Shown: positions 24,193-33,331, counted from the stretch's first letter. The stretch: 64,000 nucleotides of DNA from ZC4RG30 sp039917615 (GCA_039917615.1 JBDSJD010000005.1:1-64000); one strand, 5' to 3'. Notes: generated by a model from the sequence alone, not told the origin. Translations and numbers: made by a program.

Positions 24193-24708
24193 GTGACTGC
24201 CAACCGCTCCTGCAATCGAACTCCGGAAGAGCAGATCGGCTATCTGCTGAAGCGGTTGATGCATCAATTCCGTCATCAGGTTGATGAGCGGCTGCGGCGC
24301 AATTCCGATGTGTCGTTTGCGCACCTGGTGACGCTCGACCAGCTGCAGCAGGAACCCGGCATCGCCGGTGCACGGCTGGCGCGCCGCCTGCTGGTTACCG
24401 CCCAGACCATGACCGGCCTGCTGCGTCGTCTGGAAACCGATGGTGCCATCGAACGGCGGCCGGATCCGCTCAATCGTCGCGCCGACCGGTGGTATCTGTT
24501 GCCGGCTGGTGTGGAGCGGCTCAATGCCGCGCGCGGCGCCGGTGCGCCGGTGATGACTCAGATGCTGTCGATGCTCAAAGCCCGGGAAGTCGCGGAATTG
24601 CGTGGCTATCTCGAACTGTGTGTCGAGGGACTGGAATCCGGCGCGCAGCGCGACAGCGCCGAGCTTGCGGCTGGGCGGCGTCGCAGCGAGACGCGTACGA
24701 TTCCATGA
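24193..24708 (+). CDS. MarR-family transcriptional regulator
   Basis: This 171-residue winged-helix repressor is divergent from the RND operon. The DNA-binding part runs from FAHLVTLDQLQQEPGIAGARLARRL to the recognition helix VTAQTMTGLLRRLETDGAIERR and the wing RRPDPLNRRADRWYLL. The start is chosen at GTG 24193, because the upstream in-frame region contains the promoter and operator. It probably senses a pump substrate and controls both the pump and itself. Its stop overlaps the ATG of the MOSC gene (ATGA), so the two are co-translated. Confidence 0.88.
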   Translation: MTANRSCNRTPEEQIGYLLKRLMHQFRHQVDERLRRNSDVSFAHLVTLDQLQQEPGIAGARLARRLLVTAQTMTGLLRRLETDGAIERRPDPLNRRADRWYLLPAGVERLNAARGAGAPVMTQMLSMLKAREVAELRGYLELCVEGLESGAQRDSAELAAGRRRSETRTIP

Positions 24709-25526
24709 CGCCGGTACTCGCCGGTATCTACATCTACCCAGTCAAGTCGGCTGCGGGCATTGCCTGCAGCGAGGCGGTGCTTGACGCGTACGGTCTGGCT
24801 CACGATCGCGAATGGATGGTGGTGGATCCGGCCGGGCAATTCGTTACGCAGCGCAATGAAGCGCGGCTGGCGCTGCTCGGCACGGCCATTGCCGCTGGTC
24901 GGCTGTTGTTGTCATCGCCAGCAGGCGCGGGACCGACGCTTGATCTGCAGCACGAAGGTGAACCGCGTCAGGTGCAGGTGTGGCGCAAGAGCGTGCCGGC
25001 ATTCGATGCCGGTGCCGAAGCTGCGCAGTTCCTGTCGGACTGGCTCGGCAGGCCGCTGCGCCTCATGCGGTTCGACAAGCGACATCAGCGGCTTGCCAAC
25101 CAGGATTGGACCGCCGGGCGGGAAGCGCCGACGCTGTTCTCCGATGGCTACCCGATACTGGTGATGTCGCAGGGATCGATTGCGGACCTGGCCGCGCGGG
25201 TCGGGCACGAGCTGCCGGTGGAAAGGTTCCGGCCGAACCTTTTGCTCGGTGGTGTGCCCGCCTATGCCGAGGATGGTGCGACGGAGCTGGCGATGGGCGA
25301 GGTCCGTGTCGCCCTAACCAAGGCCTGCACGCGCTGCGTGATCACGACCATAGACCATGTGACTGGCGTCCGCACCGGTGAGGAGCCGCTGCGGACGCTC
25401 AAGAGTTACCGTTTTGATGCCGCGTTGCGTGGCGTGGTGTTTGGCCGCAATGCCTATGCCACTGCGGGCATCGGCGCGACGCTACATCGCGGCGATGCCA
25501 TGTACCTGGCGCCGTTGCCTTTATAA
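24705..25526 (+). CDS. MOSC-domain protein (YcbX-like)
   Basis: This 273-residue protein has a MOSC N-terminal beta-barrel domain (VLAGIYIYPVKSAAGI, the signature IYPVKS) and a C-terminal MOSC domain. The latter contains FRPNLLLGG and the conserved Cys segment TKACTRCVITTID. MOSC proteins carry or use molybdenum cofactor; E. coli YcbX reduces N-hydroxylated bases. Unlike YcbX there is no C-terminal ferredoxin domain, so it would need a separate electron donor. It is coupled to the marR-like gene by a 4-base overlap. Confidence 0.88.
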   Translation: MTPVLAGIYIYPVKSAAGIACSEAVLDAYGLAHDREWMVVDPAGQFVTQRNEARLALLGTAIAAGRLLLSSPAGAGPTLDLQHEGEPRQVQVWRKSVPAFDAGAEAAQFLSDWLGRPLRLMRFDKRHQRLANQDWTAGREAPTLFSDGYPILVMSQGSIADLAARVGHELPVERFRPNLLLGGVPAYAEDGATELAMGEVRVALTKACTRCVITTIDHVTGVRTGEEPLRTLKSYRFDAALRGVVFGRNAYATAGIGATLHRGDAMYLAPLPL

Positions 25527-25537
25527 TCGGGGACATC

Positions 25538-26074
25538 ATGGAAAAATTTGCCGAACGCATGTTCTTCGCCAGCCGCTGGTTGCTGGCGCCCATCTACTTT
25601 GGCCTGTCGGTGGCGCTAATCATCCTCGGCTTCAAGTTCTTCCAGGAGCTTATCCACGCTTTTGCGCACATCAGCGAGGCCAGCGAAGCCGATATTGTGC
25701 TGTCGCTGCTGGCGCTGGTTGACCTGTCGCTGGTGGCGGGCTTGATCGTGATGGTGATGTTCTCTGGCTACGAGAACTTCGTCTCCAAGATTGATGTGGA
25801 CGAAGGCGGCGCCGACAAGCTCGGCTGGCTGGGCAAGCTCGACGCCAGCACGCTGAAGATGAAGGTGGCAGCCTCCATCGTGGCTATCTCCTCCATTCAC
25901 CTCCTACGCAAGTTTATGGAAGTCGAGGACATCAACAATAGGCCGCACGGAAACAGCAACCTGATGTGGTACGTCATCATCCACATGACTTTCGTCTTTT
26001 CAGCGGTGTTGATGGGTGTGCTGGATCGCATGACCAGTGCCGGACATCGCACCGCGCACGCCAAAGACGGCTGA
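25538..26074 (+). CDS. yqhA: YqhA/UPF0114 family inner-membrane protein
   Basis: This 178-residue integral membrane protein has three or four helices (FASRWLLAPIYFGLSVALIIL; LALVDLSLVAGLIVMVMFSGYENF; MWYVIIHMTFVFSAVLMGVLD). The pattern SGYENFVSKID matches E. coli YqhA closely. The function is not established. A TATAAT (25522-25527) overlaps the stop of the preceding MOSC gene and could give it its own promoter. Confidence 0.9.
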   Translation: MEKFAERMFFASRWLLAPIYFGLSVALIILGFKFFQELIHAFAHISEASEADIVLSLLALVDLSLVAGLIVMVMFSGYENFVSKIDVDEGGADKLGWLGKLDASTLKMKVAASIVAISSIHLLRKFMEVEDINNRPHGNSNLMWYVIIHMTFVFSAVLMGVLDRMTSAGHRTAHAKDG

Positions 26075-26077
26075 CCG

Positions 26078-26425
26078 TTAGGTCCCTGCTTGATTCATCG
26101 GCAAGGCAAGCGCGATCAAGAGCGCTTCGTCGAGTTCCCGCAATTTTTGTCGGCCGTCAAATCGCCCATGTAGTCGGTCAGTCTGGATTTCTCCAGGCTC
26201 ATCAGTCCATCACACTGAATTGCACTCTTGTGCTTGAGCCCTTCCGCGGTTCCGACGGATACCTGCGTCGGCAGGCTCCGCATTGAGCCGGGCAGAATGA
26301 CGGTTGATCGCGGCTACTTCCCGTGCGTCTTTCCGGGCCTTGGCACACAGGTCCACGAATTCACGCAGGATCTGCTCAATGTACGCAGAACGGGAGATCT
26401 TCGTGCCAGCCGGTTTGTCGCTCAC
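26078..26425 (-). pseudogene. decayed mazEF-like toxin-antitoxin pair
   Basis: On the minus strand the frame starts GTG (26425) with an RHH-antitoxin-like part (GTKISRSAYIEQILREF, then AAINRHSARLNAEPAD). After that antitoxin C-terminal motif the sequence jumps to the C-terminal part of a MazF/PemK toxin in another frame (GTAEGLKHKSAIQCDGLM, then SLEKSRLTDYMGDL). A further one-base shift in an A5 run leads to the toxin ending LRELDEALLIALALP and a TAA at 26080-26078. The antitoxin end and the toxin N-terminus, including its RNA-cleaving residues, are missing. The locus is therefore a deletion scar. The GTG overlaps the stop of the OPT gene. Confidence 0.72.
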
Positions 26426-28674
26426 TCCCGCGACAGCCACTTGCCGCGGGCCACGAGCCACAGCAGCACAACCAGCAGCAGGAAGGGCAGCGTCGACAGC
26501 AAGTCCGCGTGAGGCCCTTCAAAGAACGGGTTGCTGGTGGTGGACCAGCGTTGCAGGCTGGCATCGAAACTGCCCGTCACACCTGCCAGGAATGCAATGA
26601 CGATGCCGGCGATGGCGCCGCCGGCGATGTATCCGGACGCAAACAATACGCCGGGGCCGCGATCCGAGAGGGCGGCAAACTGCGTTTCATCCAGCGCGCG
26701 CGCTTCCGGCTGTTTGCGGCGCATGCGGTCGATGAAATAGCGGATCAGGCCGCCGATGAAGATCGGTGTGGTCGAGGAAATCGGCAGGTATACGCCCACG
26801 GCGAAAGCCAGCGAAGGCACGCCGGAGATCTCCATCAGCAGCGCAATCATGGCGCCGAAGAGGATGAGGTCCCAGGGCAGTTCGCGGTCGAGGATGCCCT
26901 TGATGATGTAGGACACAAGCGTAGCCTTGGGCGCATCGAACTTGCGCACCTCGCTGCCGTCGGGTCGCGTGTTGTGCACGCCATTGATGCCCGGGTCGAC
27001 CAGCCATATCGCCTGGCCGTCGTCGTTCACCAGGTACTTGCCGGCGGGCGCGCCGACAAGATCGGTCTTGTGCCACACATGGTAGCTGGCGGCATCTTCC
27101 TTCGACTGCACTCCGGTCAGTGATTCGCGCCTTTCGCCAAGCGCGGCGGGATTGGTCGTGAGTCCCTGCGGCGCGACCTGCGCGATGGGCACGTAGACCG
27201 TGGCGGTATCGTTGAGCTTCAGCAGGATCGGACCCATCAGCAAGGCAGAAGCGAGAGATCCGAACAGGATGGCGATCTGCTGCAACTTCGGTGTGCTGCC
27301 GATCAGATAGCCGGTTTTCAGGTCCTGCGAGGTGGTGCCGCCATTGGAGCAGGCGATGCAGACGATGCCGCCCACTGACAGCGCGGTGATGTAATAGGCG
27401 CCACCGGTCCAGCCAACGATCAGGAACACGAGGCAGGTGAGCATCAGCGTGGCGATGGTCATGCCCGAAATTGGATTGGAAGTGGAGCCGATCTCGCCGG
27501 TGAGCCGCGAAGACACGGTAACGAAGAATGCACCCAGGATGACGATTAACAGGGCGCCCAGCAGGTTCATGTGCAGGGGCGGCGCGATCCAGATCAGTGC
27601 CAGCAGAACCAGCGTGCCAATTGCCACGATCTTGAGGGGCAGGTCCTGGTCGCGGCGATCTGTGCTGGCCTTGCCGGCGCGCGCGGCAGCGGCATCGCCG
27701 AACCCCTGTCTGATGGAGCCCGCGATCAGTGGTAGCGAGCGGATCAGGCTGATGATGCCTGCGGTGGCCACCGCGCCGGCACCTATATAGAGAATGTAGG
27801 CGCTGCGGATGGCGCTTGGGCCCATTTCGCTGATGGGCACGGTGCCCGGTGCGATGATGCCGGGCACTTTCGCTCCGAAGAACATGATCATCGGAATCAG
27901 CACCAGATAAGTGAGGAAGCCACCAGCGAACATCATGGCCGCAACGCGCGGACCGATGATGTAACCCACGCCAAGCAGTTCCGGCGAGACTTCTGCAGCA
28001 ATGGAACCGCCCTTCAGTGGTGCGCCGAAGGTGACGCCGGGTGCGTCGCGCCAGCCTTTAAAAGCCACATTCAGGGCCTTGTAGGCAAGCCCGATGCCAA
28101 AGCCCGTGAAGATGGTGCGGGCACTGATGCCGATTGCCCGGGCATCGACAGCAGCCGGATCCGCGGCAGCACGCGATTCTTCCGATGCGCCGGCTTTCAG
28201 CACTTCGGCACAGGCGGTGCCTTCGGGATATTTCAGCACACCGTGCTGCTTCACGATAAGTGCCCGCCGCAGCGGGATCATCATCAGGATGCCGAGCAGT
28301 CCGCCTAGCACTGCTACCAGCAGCACGCGGGTGAGTTCCAGTTCGAAACCCAGGATAAGTATGGCGGGCATGGTGACGCCCACGCCGAAGGCGATGGACT
28401 CGCCGGCGGAGCCCGCCGTCTGCACGATGTTGTGTTCCAGGATGCTGGCATCGCGCACGCGGAACTTCGACAACAGCCGGAACAGCGTGATGGAAATGAC
28501 CGCCACCGGAATGGAGGCGCTGACGGTAAGGCCGACCTTCAGCACCAGGTACAGCGACGATGCGCCGAAGATGATGCCGAGCAGGGTGCCGGTGATCACC
28601 GCGCGCAGCGTCATCTCAGGCAGGCGCGTTTGTGCGGGAATATACGGCCGGTGTGCCAGCTTCTCGGTATCCAT
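26422..28674 (-). CDS. OPT-family oligopeptide/metal-chelate transporter
   Basis: This 750-residue inner-membrane transporter of the OPT superfamily (bacterial branch) has about 14-16 helices. The conserved N-terminus is LTLRAVITGTLLGIIFGASSLYLVLKVGLTVSASIPVA (seen in pieces), with CSNGGTTSQDLKTGYLIGSTP in the middle and a late helix with MALLMEISGVPSLAFAVGVYLPIS. Substrates of bacterial members are oligopeptides or metal-chelates and are mostly untested. The start is MDTEKLAHRPYIP (28674). A large loop between helices (about 560-630) lacks membrane segments. It is followed by the hydrolase gene upstream with 11 bases between. Confidence 0.92.
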   Translation of the reverse strand: MDTEKLAHRPYIPAQTRLPEMTLRAVITGTLLGIIFGASSLYLVLKVGLTVSASIPVAVISITLFRLLSKFRVRDASILEHNIVQTAGSAGESIAFGVGVTMPAILILGFELELTRVLLVAVLGGLLGILMMIPLRRALIVKQHGVLKYPEGTACAEVLKAGASEESRAAADPAAVDARAIGISARTIFTGFGIGLAYKALNVAFKGWRDAPGVTFGAPLKGGSIAAEVSPELLGVGYIIGPRVAAMMFAGGFLTYLVLIPMIMFFGAKVPGIIAPGTVPISEMGPSAIRSAYILYIGAGAVATAGIISLIRSLPLIAGSIRQGFGDAAAARAGKASTDRRDQDLPLKIVAIGTLVLLALIWIAPPLHMNLLGALLIVILGAFFVTVSSRLTGEIGSTSNPISGMTIATLMLTCLVFLIVGWTGGAYYITALSVGGIVCIACSNGGTTSQDLKTGYLIGSTPKLQQIAILFGSLASALLMGPILLKLNDTATVYVPIAQVAPQGLTTNPAALGERRESLTGVQSKEDAASYHVWHKTDLVGAPAGKYLVNDDGQAIWLVDPGINGVHNTRPDGSEVRKFDAPKATLVSYIIKGILDRELPWDLILFGAMIALLMEISGVPSLAFAVGVYLPISSTTPIFIGGLIRYFIDRMRRKQPEARALDETQFAALSDRGPGVLFASGYIAGGAIAGIVIAFLAGVTGSFDASLQRWSTTSNPFFEGPHADLLSTLPFLLLVVLLWLVARGKWLSRE

Positions 28675-28685
28675 GCGCCCCAAGC

Positions 28686-29576
28686 CTAACTTGTTTTCTG
28701 TTGCAGCAATACCCGCAGCAGCGCCAGCAATGCGATGGGCTGGCTGATCGGCAGGTGATGGTGGCTGCACGGAATGCCCGTGACCGTGCGCACGTTGCGC
28801 AGGCAACCCGCCAGCAGCGCGGCGCGGGTCGGGGTTACCACCTGGCTTTCCTCGCCGTAGATGAAATCCACCGGGATCCGCATTTCCTGCAGGTCTATGG
28901 TGTCATTCACTCCCGGTGAGCGGCTGCGGTTCTGGAGCAGGCGGGTGACATTCTCGTCGAACTTCCACACCCAGCCTTCTGGGTCCTGGCGAATGGAGGC
29001 CCGCGCCATGTGCTGCAGGGCGGATGCCGGCGCTGGTTCCACTGGACGAAGCAGGAAGCGGCTGAGGATGGAGGCCTCGTCGGGATAACGTTTCTTCGGG
29101 CGCCATTCTTCATCGAAACCGCGCAACGGGTCGCTGACCGAGCCCAGACGCGAATCGACGACGATGGCCCGCTTAACGAGCGCGGGATGCAATGCGCAGG
29201 CGTACAGCAGGGCCCGGCCACCGAAGCTGTGGCCGATGGCGCAACAGCCGCCGATGTCGGTGGCATCCACAATGCCGGCAATCTCTTCATAGAACTGCTT
29301 ATGGCTGTAGCTGGCGCGATACTCGCTGTCGCCCATGCCGCCAAAATCAGGCGCAATCACGCGGTAGTGCTCGGCGAGCCAGGGTGCGACGAAATCCCAC
29401 CAGTGCGCGTGGGCCAGAAAGCCGTGCAGCAACAGCAGGGCCGGTGCATCGGCGGGTCCCGGCCATTCCAGGTAATGCATGCGAATGCCGGCAACCCGCG
29501 CATGGCGGGACTTGCCGGGCCGTGCCAGCGAGCGTGCAATGAAGGTGTCGAAGGATTCCTGGAGGGGGTCGGTCAT
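28686..29576 (-). CDS. alpha/beta hydrolase
   Basis: This 296-residue serine hydrolase has the standard elements: oxyanion region LLLLHGFLAHAHWW, acid-loop segment APDFGGMGDSEY, nucleophile elbow GHSFGGRA and a late His in IPCSHHHLPISQP. The order fits the epoxide-hydrolase/lipase-like branch. The start at MTDPLQESFDTF (29576) is preferred over upstream in-frame codons. The substrate is unknown. It precedes the OPT transporter in the same direction with an 11-base gap, so uptake and hydrolysis of a peptide or ester may be linked. Confidence 0.85.
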   Translation of the reverse strand: MTDPLQESFDTFIARSLARPGKSRHARVAGIRMHYLEWPGPADAPALLLLHGFLAHAHWWDFVAPWLAEHYRVIAPDFGGMGDSEYRASYSHKQFYEEIAGIVDATDIGGCCAIGHSFGGRALLYACALHPALVKRAIVVDSRLGSVSDPLRGFDEEWRPKKRYPDEASILSRFLLRPVEPAPASALQHMARASIRQDPEGWVWKFDENVTRLLQNRSRSPGVNDTIDLQEMRIPVDFIYGEESQVVTPTRAALLAGCLRNVRTVTGIPCSHHHLPISQPIALLALLRVLLQQKTS

Positions 29577-29807
29577 GCGCGGCCTCGTTGACAGTGCGCA
29601 GGCGAAGGTAATGTAGTGCCGCGGATGTTGCTCAAGAAGTTGTTCATCGGCGTCGCCGGGATTGTGGCTGGCCCGTCGCCGGGTGCCCACCCGGGCCCGA
29701 TGCCCACGGCAACGGTACTGACGGCGGCTACGCGACCGTCTCGGAGAGGGCGGCGGGCGGCCCGAATTTACTTCAGCGGATGGGCCGGACAGGGGCGCAG
29801 CATTACG

Positions 29808-30125
29808 TCATCGGGCGCTGGCGGTTCTCTGCGAGCCAGCGGGAAACTCGCCACTATTGTCGGAGAAGATGATCTCCACGCGGCGATACAGCACGTCAGT
29901 CGGCCTTACCTGTCTCTGATAGCCGCTTCGCCGCTGCAAGCTCGGTGCGCGCACTACCGAGCGGGCCAGGTGCGAACTGACCCGCTCCCGCAGAATCCGC
30001 CTGCTCAAACCAATGCCGTCGCCTCCGCCAGTTCAGCCACCGGTGCGCTGGGCACGCTGGCACAGGCCGAGCAACATCACGGCAAGTGCGATGGGCGTAG
30101 TCTCAAGGGCTCGTTGCTGGTTCAT
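29808..30125 (-). pseudogene. decayed DUF4398/OmpA-like lipoprotein
   Basis: Read across frames on the minus strand, the pieces of one gene appear in order. The start MNQQRALETTPIALAVMLLG (30125) is followed, one base shifted, by the lipobox region CASVPSAPVAELAEATALV. After another one-base shift comes EQADSAGAGQFAPGPLGSA, then RTELAAAKRLSETGKAD, a typical DUF4398 domain. The sequence then jumps to the C-terminus of an OmpA-like peptidoglycan-binding domain (LYRRVEIIFSDNSGEF). Two frameshifts and a large internal deletion make it nonfunctional. Confidence 0.68.
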
Positions 30126-30147
30126 GGCGGAGCTCCGAAGCAAGCAG

Positions 30148-30594
30148 TTACTTGTTATCCAGCTTCTGCACTGCGTCGCCCTGAGCCTTTGTGACATCCA
30201 GGGTAGTCTTGGCCTGCGCCTTGGCGACGTCATAGTCGCCAGACGCCTTCTTGTTGCAGGCTGGCTGCGAGTCTTTGGGCATGCCATCGCAGAGCTGTTT
30301 AGCAATCTTCATGTCGCCCTCGGCTTTCGCGATGGCTACGTCGTAGGCTGCCTCCGCGCGTGCCTTCATGGCGTCGCCGCGATCGTCAGGATCGGCGGAC
30401 ACTGCATCGGCAGCCGTTTTGGCGGACACCTCTGCCCGGTCCTGCAAGGCATCGCCGACGTTTTCAGCCTTGTCCGCCTCGGCCTTGGCCACATCCGCAT
30501 TTACTTCGGCTGCCGGCTCCCGCTTGTTGCAGGCTGCGAGCGCAGCCAAGGAGCCGAGCAGGGCAACCAGCAGCGGCTTTCTGAGATCAATCAT
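30148..30594 (-). CDS. alanine-rich helical lipoprotein
   Basis: This 148-residue lipoprotein starts at MIDLRKPLLVALLGS with lipobox LAAC near residue 22 and has GGAG upstream. The mature part is charged and helical with repeated A-K-A-E units (NADVAKAEADKAENVGDA, ARAEAAYDVAIAKAEGD, DYDVAKAQAKTTLDVTKAQ). Two cysteines occur in the pair LCDGMPKDSQPACNKK. It resembles cell-envelope stress lipoproteins that accompany OmpA/DUF4398 proteins, and the decayed gene of that type lies directly downstream. The function is unknown. Confidence 0.72.
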   Translation of the reverse strand: MIDLRKPLLVALLGSLAALAACNKREPAAEVNADVAKAEADKAENVGDALQDRAEVSAKTAADAVSADPDDRGDAMKARAEAAYDVAIAKAEGDMKIAKQLCDGMPKDSQPACNKKASGDYDVAKAQAKTTLDVTKAQGDAVQKLDNK

Positions 30595-30707
30595 ATTTAT
30601 TCTCCGCATTGAAAAATTTCGTTTCCGGCACGCACCGGCGGTCGTGCATGGTTGGAGTCTGATCTGTGGCGTGGGTGGCGGCAGCAGGCCAGTGCCGGTT
30701 GGCGCGA

Positions 30708-30721
30708 TAGGAAGTGTCCTA
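30708..30721. promoter_or_regulatory. inverted repeat TAGGA-N4-TCCTA
   Basis: TAGGA-AGTG-TCCTA lies between the divergent genes at 30594 and 30793, with an extra half-site TTCCTAC at about 30736. The same 14-bp pattern occurs at 34459-34472. It is a candidate site for a shared regulator. Confidence 0.45.
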
Positions 30722-30792
30722 CTCCTGTCGACCCCTTCCTACAGATGGAGCAGACTGCGCCGACGAATTAAATACGGTCGGGGGAAAATAGA

Positions 30793-31851
30793 ATGCAAAT
30801 TACGCATGCCGTATTAGCCACTGGCGCACTTGCGCTCTCCGGCATTCAATGGACGCAGGCCGCCCAGCCAACCTGCGATCGTGCCTGCCTCGAAGGGTTC
30901 GTCGAGCGCTATCTCGACGCGGTCGTTGTTAACGATCCGAAGAAGGTGCCGCTGTCGCCGAACGTGCGCTTCACGGAGGACGGTCAGCGGCTGCTGATTG
31001 GCGATGGTCTGTGGAACACGATGAGGGGCAAGGGCAAGTACCGGCTGTTCGTCACGGACGTTCCGGCAGGCTCGGTGGCCGTGCTCGCCACCATCCAGGA
31101 GGATCATCGCGACGCAGGGCAGTTCAATGGCTCACTGCTCGCGCTGCGCCTGCGCGTGCAGAACCAGCAGATCACCGAGGTGGAGCAGATCGTGGTGCGC
31201 AATGCGTCCGAGAACAACAATCGTACGTACAACACCGTCGACAACATGGCGACGCATCCGAAATATCTGCAAGCCGTGCCGGCAAACGAGCGCATGTCGC
31301 GCGCCGACCTTGTAATCCAGGGCAACAAGTACTTCAGCGGCATCCAGCGCAACGATGGCAAGGGCGACTACCCCTTTGCGCCGGAGTGCAACCGTGATGA
31401 GAACGGCGGACGTGCCACCAATGCGCCGGTGCCCGCCGGCCAGACCAAGTCGGATCCGAAGACCGCAGCGGTTTATTCCGGGCAATGGACCTGCCTGGAG
31501 CAGTTCCAGTCCGGGCTGATCCACTTCGTCAACCGCGTCCGCGACCGGCGTTTTGTCGCAGTGGACCAGGAGCGTGGCATCGTGTTCGCCTTCGGCTTCT
31601 TCGACCACTCGGGAGGCGAGACGCGCAAGTTCAAAACGCCGGATGGCCGCGAAGTGGTCGCTGGCCCGGTGCAGCCGCATACCTGGCAACTTGCCGAGAT
31701 CTTCAAGGTCGAGAGGGGCCTCATCACGAAGATCGATGCGTTCCTGCAGAAGGCACCCTATGGCATGAACGCCGGCTGGAGCACCTGGGAACAGGGCATG
31801 TCCGACCAATACCGCGATGTGACGATGGAAACGCCGACCTGGATTTTCTGA
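30793..31851 (+). CDS. exported NTF2/SnoaL-like domain protein (DUF8021-like)
   Basis: This 352-residue exported protein has a signal peptide (ITHAVLATGALALSGIQ, WTQAA-Q). The first conserved part, CDRACLEGFVERYLDAVVVND, followed by VRFTEDGQRLLIGDGLW, is the helix-strand start of a SnoaL/NTF2-like fold. A second, similar unit appears to begin near CLEQFQSGLIHFVNRVRDRRF. Tandem folds of this type occur in steroid isomerase-like and polyketide cyclase-like proteins, often with unknown substrates. I cannot name a reaction. A strong terminator follows, so it is monocistronic. Confidence 0.65.
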   Translation: MQITHAVLATGALALSGIQWTQAAQPTCDRACLEGFVERYLDAVVVNDPKKVPLSPNVRFTEDGQRLLIGDGLWNTMRGKGKYRLFVTDVPAGSVAVLATIQEDHRDAGQFNGSLLALRLRVQNQQITEVEQIVVRNASENNNRTYNTVDNMATHPKYLQAVPANERMSRADLVIQGNKYFSGIQRNDGKGDYPFAPECNRDENGGRATNAPVPAGQTKSDPKTAAVYSGQWTCLEQFQSGLIHFVNRVRDRRFVAVDQERGIVFAFGFFDHSGGETRKFKTPDGREVVAGPVQPHTWQLAEIFKVERGLITKIDAFLQKAPYGMNAGWSTWEQGMSDQYRDVTMETPTWIF

Positions 31852-31882
31852 ATCGCCATGATCCGAGTGCGACCAAGTAAAG

Positions 31883-31905
31883 GGCGCCTTCATGGCGCCT
31901 TTTTT
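31883..31905 (+). terminator. Rho-independent terminator
   Basis: GGCGCC, loop TTCAT, GGCGCC, then six Ts, extended by flanking AAAG...CTTT. It ends the 30793-31851 gene. Confidence 0.9.
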
Positions 31906-31939
31906 GTCATGCAGTTTGGAATGACCGATACTAGAGAAC

Positions 31940-33322
31940 ATGAAAAAGGTATTGCGCAGCGGCATTGACCGTCGTTACGTGCTGCTGCCATTGCTATTGG
32001 GGGTGGCGCTGGTTGTCTCCATGCACTTCTTGATTGAGGCAAGGCGCGAAGTAACCCGCAATCTGACCTCCGAGCTGCGTGAACGCGAAGACCGCATGCG
32101 GCAGATCGACGAACTGATCTACACCTCCGTGGCAGCGGAAAGCGCGCAGAGAGGATTTGTACTGACAGGCGACGCGGCGTATCTGACGCCATACGCTTCA
32201 GGGCGGGTGAACACCGCCGCTCTGCTTGCGCAGCTCATCTCGTGGTATGAGCTGCGGGACCCGTCCGAGGTGACGGTGCTGCAGTCCGTCAAGAACACAC
32301 TGGCGACCAACTACGGGGAAATGGACCGCACCATCGACATGGTGCGCAACGGAAACCGCGCGGAAGCGCTGCGCCTGATGAGTACCGATGTCGGCCTGCA
32401 CGCCATGGCGCAGATTCGCAGGGAACTGGATGGTCTGCGATCCCGTGAAAACCAGCATATCTCCGACGGCGTCGCACAATGGAACAGTCAGGTTGCGGCC
32501 ATCCGGTTCGCCAACGTTGCTTCGACGGTTCTCACACTGGTGCTCCTGATTGCCATCGGCCTGCTGATTTCCCATGAAATCAAGCGCCGCGACCAGGCAA
32601 CAAAGGAGCTGGAGATCGAGGTATCGCTCCGGACGGCGGAGCTGCGGGAACTGTCGGAGCATATGCTGCAGATTGCCGAAGTCGAAAAGTCGGCGCTGGC
32701 GCGCGAGCTGCACGATGAGCTGGGCGGGTTGCTGGTGGCGATGCGCATGGACTTCTCGCAGCTGCGGCGCAAGCTGCAGATGCCTGATGCGGCTGCCGAA
32801 GAACGCTGGGCACGCATCGACGCGGGGCTGAAGGCCGGTGTGGAGCTGAAGCGGCGCGTTATCGAGGAACTGCGGCCGACGTTGCTCGACAACATGGGCC
32901 TGGTGGTCGCGTTGCGCTGGCAGGCGGAACAGAGTTGCCTGCAGGGCAACCTCAAACTGACGACGGATCTCCCCGAAGCAGAGCCCGAGCTCAACCACGA
33001 AGCGGCAATCGCCGTGTTCCGCACGGTGCAGGAAGCGCTTTCAAATGTCCTGAAGCATGCCCGCGCGAGTCATGTGCGGCTGGAGATGGTGGTTGACGGC
33101 GACCATGCGACTATCACAGTCGAAGACAATGGCATCGGCCTGCCCGATAATGCGGGCTCGCGCACCGGAGCCCATGGCCTCAAGCAGATGAAATTCCGCA
33201 TGCAGGCCATCCGTGGCAGCTGCGACGTCAGGAATGCGCCGAACCGCGGCACGATCACGACAATCAAGTTTGCCATTACGCCCAATACGCGACCGCAGGT
33301 GGGCGCGTGGGACCCGTCGTAG
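31940..33322 (+). CDS. CHASE3 sensor histidine kinase (NarX/DegS type)
   Basis: This is a 460-residue membrane kinase. A first helix (about 13-31), a periplasmic CHASE3 sensor domain (about 35-185) with SAQRGFVLTGDAAYL, and a second helix (about 190-211) lead to a HisKA_3 dimerisation domain. Its phospho-acceptor His is at about 258 (ALARELHDELGG). The HATPase (VEDNGIGLPDN, HGLKQMKFRM) follows. This kinase class pairs with NarL/FixJ regulators, and such a regulator lies 0.4 kb away in the convergent orientation (33726-34358), with a single-domain receiver between. The signal is unknown; envelope or oxidative stress is suggested by the neighbours. Confidence 0.92.
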   Translation: MKKVLRSGIDRRYVLLPLLLGVALVVSMHFLIEARREVTRNLTSELREREDRMRQIDELIYTSVAAESAQRGFVLTGDAAYLTPYASGRVNTAALLAQLISWYELRDPSEVTVLQSVKNTLATNYGEMDRTIDMVRNGNRAEALRLMSTDVGLHAMAQIRRELDGLRSRENQHISDGVAQWNSQVAAIRFANVASTVLTLVLLIAIGLLISHEIKRRDQATKELEIEVSLRTAELRELSEHMLQIAEVEKSALARELHDELGGLLVAMRMDFSQLRRKLQMPDAAAEERWARIDAGLKAGVELKRRVIEELRPTLLDNMGLVVALRWQAEQSCLQGNLKLTTDLPEAEPELNHEAAIAVFRTVQEALSNVLKHARASHVRLEMVVDGDHATITVEDNGIGLPDNAGSRTGAHGLKQMKFRMQAIRGSCDVRNAPNRGTITTIKFAITPNTRPQVGAWDPS

Positions 33323-33331
33323 CCGCGCGAC

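Noticed and set aside
29616..30194. 192-codon plus-strand frame
   Set aside because: It is opposite the decayed DUF4398/OmpA gene and the alpha/beta-hydrolase upstream region; low-complexity composition and no motif.
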